From the NCBI GenBank assembly GCA_945485625.1, contig CALYSH010000072.1:1-7095 (forward strand): a stretch of DNA of 7,095 nt. Direction: 5' to 3'. The notes below the pieces were generated by a model that did not search any database, was not told the origin of the DNA, and saw only the letters and a program-made list of their open reading frames with translations. The translations under genes were made by a program, and so were the position numbers. This document shows, one piece after another, positions 5,328-7,095 of this stretch (the first letter of the stretch is position 1; every line of letters starts with the position of its first letter). This DNA comes from an uncultured Lachnospiraceae bacterium. GTDB taxonomy: Bacteria; Bacillota; Clostridia; Lachnospirales; Lachnospiraceae.

Positions 5328-7095
5328 TGGCAGAGGAAAGAAATGAGGGAAAGCCGGTAAAGGGACCCATGGGGAAACCGCCCAGAGGAGTGAGAGGTCC
5401 CAGGATTGAAAACCCAGGTAAAGTATTTATGCGCCTGCTCAAATACGTGTGCAGGTATTATGGTATTCATTATATTCTGGTCATACTCTTCATTTTTATC
5501 AGTGTGTTGGCCAATGTCCAGGGAACCATGTTTATCCAGACATTGATTGATGATTATATTCAGCCTCTTCTGCTTACGGATACACCGGACTTCAGCGGTT
5601 TGCTCCATGCAATTACCAGGGTGGCGGTGTTTTACGGAATTGGCGTAATTGCTACGTATGCGCAGAACAGAATCATGATTACCGTGACACAGGGTACCAT
5701 GAGACGTCTCAGGGATGATATGTTTGCTCATATGGAGAAGCTTCCCATCCGGTATTTTGATACCCATTCCCATGGCGATATTATGTCCATGTATACCAAT
5801 GATGTGGATACCCTGAGACAGTTAATCAGCCAGAGTATTCCGCAGATGGTGAACAGCAGCATTACCATAGTAAGCGTGTTTATCAGTATGGTCGTACTCA
5901 ATGTTCCGCTGACTGTTCTGACCATTGCAATGGTATTTGTCATGCTGCTTTTCTCCGGAAAGATTGCAGGCTTAAGCGGCAGTAATTTTGTGAGACAGCA
6001 GAAGAGCATCGGACGGGTGAACGGTTATATTGAAGAGATGATGGAAGGACAGAAGGTGGTGAAGGTCTTCTGCCATGAAAATCAGAGCATTGATGAGTTC
6101 GTAAAGCTGAACGACGAACTGTTTGACAGCGCCTACAAGGCAAATAAATTTGCAAACATTATGATGCCCATCAATGCCCAGATTGGCAATCTGAGCTATG
6201 TGCTGTGCGCATGTGTGGGTGGTCTTCTGGCACTGAATCATGTGGGCGGCTTCTCCATCGGCGGACTGGCCAGCTTCCTTACCTTCAACAAGAGCTTCAA
6301 TATGCCCATCAATCAGGTGAGCATGCAGCTCAACAGTATTGTAATGGCTATGGCCGGAGCAAAACGGGTGTTTGATTTACTGGATGAGAAGCCTGAAGTG
6401 GATGAGGGCTATGTCACACTGGTTCGCGCCAGAAGGGAAGACGGAAAAATTGTTGAGTGTGACGAGCGTACAGGTCTCTGGGCCTGGAAGCATGAGCATC
6501 AGGCAGACGGCAGCGTGGATTATGTAGAGCTTCAGGGTGAGGTGGTATTCGATGATGTAGACTTTGGATATACCGATGACAAGATGGTACTTCACAATGT
6601 GGATTTGTTTGCACATCCCGGGCAGAAAATTGCGTTTGTCGGTTCTACCGGAGCCGGAAAGACTACCATTACCAATCTGATCAATCGCTTTTACGATATT
6701 CAGGATGGCAAGATCCGTTATGACGGAATCAATATCAACAAGATAAAGAAAGCGGATTTGAGAAGATCCCTTGGTATCGTATTGCAGGATACTCATCTGT
6801 TTACCGCTTCCGTAATGGATAATATTCGTTTCGGTAAGCTGGATGCAACGGATGAAGAGGTCATTGCAGCTGCTAAGCTGGCCAATGCAGATGGCTTTAT
6901 CAAGCAGCTTCCCGACGGCTACCAGACCATTCTGACCGGTGACGGTTCCAATCTAAGCCAGGGTCAGAGGCAGCTTCTCTCCATTGCAAGAGCTGCCGTA
7001 GCAGATCCGCCTGTATTGATTTTGGATGAGGCGACCAGCTCCATTGATACCCGTACCGAGAAGATTGTACAGGATGGAATGGATAAGCTGATGAA
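5327..7095 (+). CDS. ABC exporter half-transporter, subunit 2 (catalytic), partial at 3' end
   Basis: The reading frame runs from an ATG that shares its A with the stop of subunit 1 (TAATG) to the window edge; 589 residues are present and the end is missing. AAGGAG (5311-5316) is the SD, ten bases upstream. A Gly/Pro/Lys-rich cytoplasmic tail (1-32) precedes six membrane segments (near 44-70, 92-115, 170-192, 194-210, 283-305, 309-325). The ATPase domain has A-loop Tyr415, Walker A GSTGAGKT (439-446), Q-loop Gln487, signature LSQGQ (543-547, degenerate) and Walker B VLILDEA (563-569) with catalytic Glu568. It therefore supplies the hydrolysing site together with the VSGGQ of subunit 1. The switch His lies beyond the window. 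Between Y362 and about V406 is an extra segment containing LWAWKH (384-389) that most exporters lack. The two subunits are one operon with the MarR gene. The substrate is not known. Confidence 0.93.
   Translation, partial: MAEERNEGKPVKGPMGKPPRGVRGPRIENPGKVFMRLLKYVCRYYGIHYILVILFIFISVLANVQGTMFIQTLIDDYIQPLLLTDTPDFSGLLHAITRVAVFYGIGVIATYAQNRIMITVTQGTMRRLRDDMFAHMEKLPIRYFDTHSHGDIMSMYTNDVDTLRQLISQSIPQMVNSSITIVSVFISMVVLNVPLTVLTIAMVFVMLLFSGKIAGLSGSNFVRQQKSIGRVNGYIEEMMEGQKVVKVFCHENQSIDEFVKLNDELFDSAYKANKFANIMMPINAQIGNLSYVLCACVGGLLALNHVGGFSIGGLASFLTFNKSFNMPINQVSMQLNSIVMAMAGAKRVFDLLDEKPEVDEGYVTLVRARREDGKIVECDERTGLWAWKHEHQADGSVDYVELQGEVVFDDVDFGYTDDKMVLHNVDLFAHPGQKIAFVGSTGAGKTTITNLINRFYDIQDGKIRYDGININKIKKADLRRSLGIVLQDTHLFTASVMDNIRFGKLDATDEEVIAAAKLANADGFIKQLPDGYQTILTGDGSNLSQGQRQLLSIARAAVADPPVLILDEATSSIDTRTEKIVQDGMDKLM

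Noticed and set aside
5252..5773. Minus-strand open frame of 173 codons across the subunit 1/subunit 2 junction
   Set aside because: It overlaps two clear exporter genes, and its translation resembles no protein and has no membrane or domain pattern.
6377..6796. Minus-strand open frame of 139 codons inside ABC subunit 2
   Set aside because: It is antisense to the conserved Walker A region and has no recognisable family features or SD.

Overview
The window reads as ordinary chromosome of a spore-forming, low-to-moderate GC Firmicute. The ABC exporter subunits and the sporulation genes look most like the Clostridia, probably Lachnospiraceae; that family-level placement is my recognition of the protein sequences, not a search result. 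All genes are on the + strand. I saw no tRNA, rRNA, CRISPR array, transposase or integrase.

Region 1 (1-1676) is the front of a spoVA operon: spoVAA, spoVAB and spoVAC. These are inner-membrane proteins that move Ca2+-dipicolinic acid into the developing spore and release it at germination. spoVAA and spoVAB are almost fused, with one base between stop and start; spoVAC follows after 83 bases with its own strong Shine-Dalgarno (SD) sequence. The usual next genes, spoVAD and spoVAE, are not here.

Region 2 (1677-2980) holds a 340-residue NAD(P)-dependent epimerase/dehydratase-like protein (extended short-chain dehydrogenase fold) in the place where spoVAD would be expected. Its 124-base leader carries six copies of the pentamer GGATA/TATCC, which can fold in alternative ways that may cover or free its SD. 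A possible 30-codon ORF and then a strong intrinsic terminator (2932-2980) close this unit.

Region 3 (2972-7095) is a self-contained MarR-ABC exporter operon. A promoter with a perfect TATAAT box is followed directly by two 14-bp palindromes (GTTAG-N4-CTAAC) centred 20 bp apart, a good candidate operator for the MarR-type repressor encoded next. The repressor gene is followed after 26 bases by two ABC half-transporter genes that overlap by one base (TAATG). The pair is a heterodimeric exporter: subunit 1 has lost the catalytic Glu and switch His but keeps a good signature motif, while subunit 2 keeps the Glu but has a degenerate signature (LSQGQ). Subunit 2 also has an extra segment of about 45 residues between membrane domain and ATPase domain. 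It runs off the window end. The likely logic is that a toxic ligand releases MarR from the tandem operator and the exporter is made.

Nothing here is a clearly new system. The points most worth a second look are the tandem operator, the missing spoVAD with an epimerase in its place, the foldable GGATA/TATCC leader, the linker insertion in the second ABC subunit, and the small ORF before the terminator.
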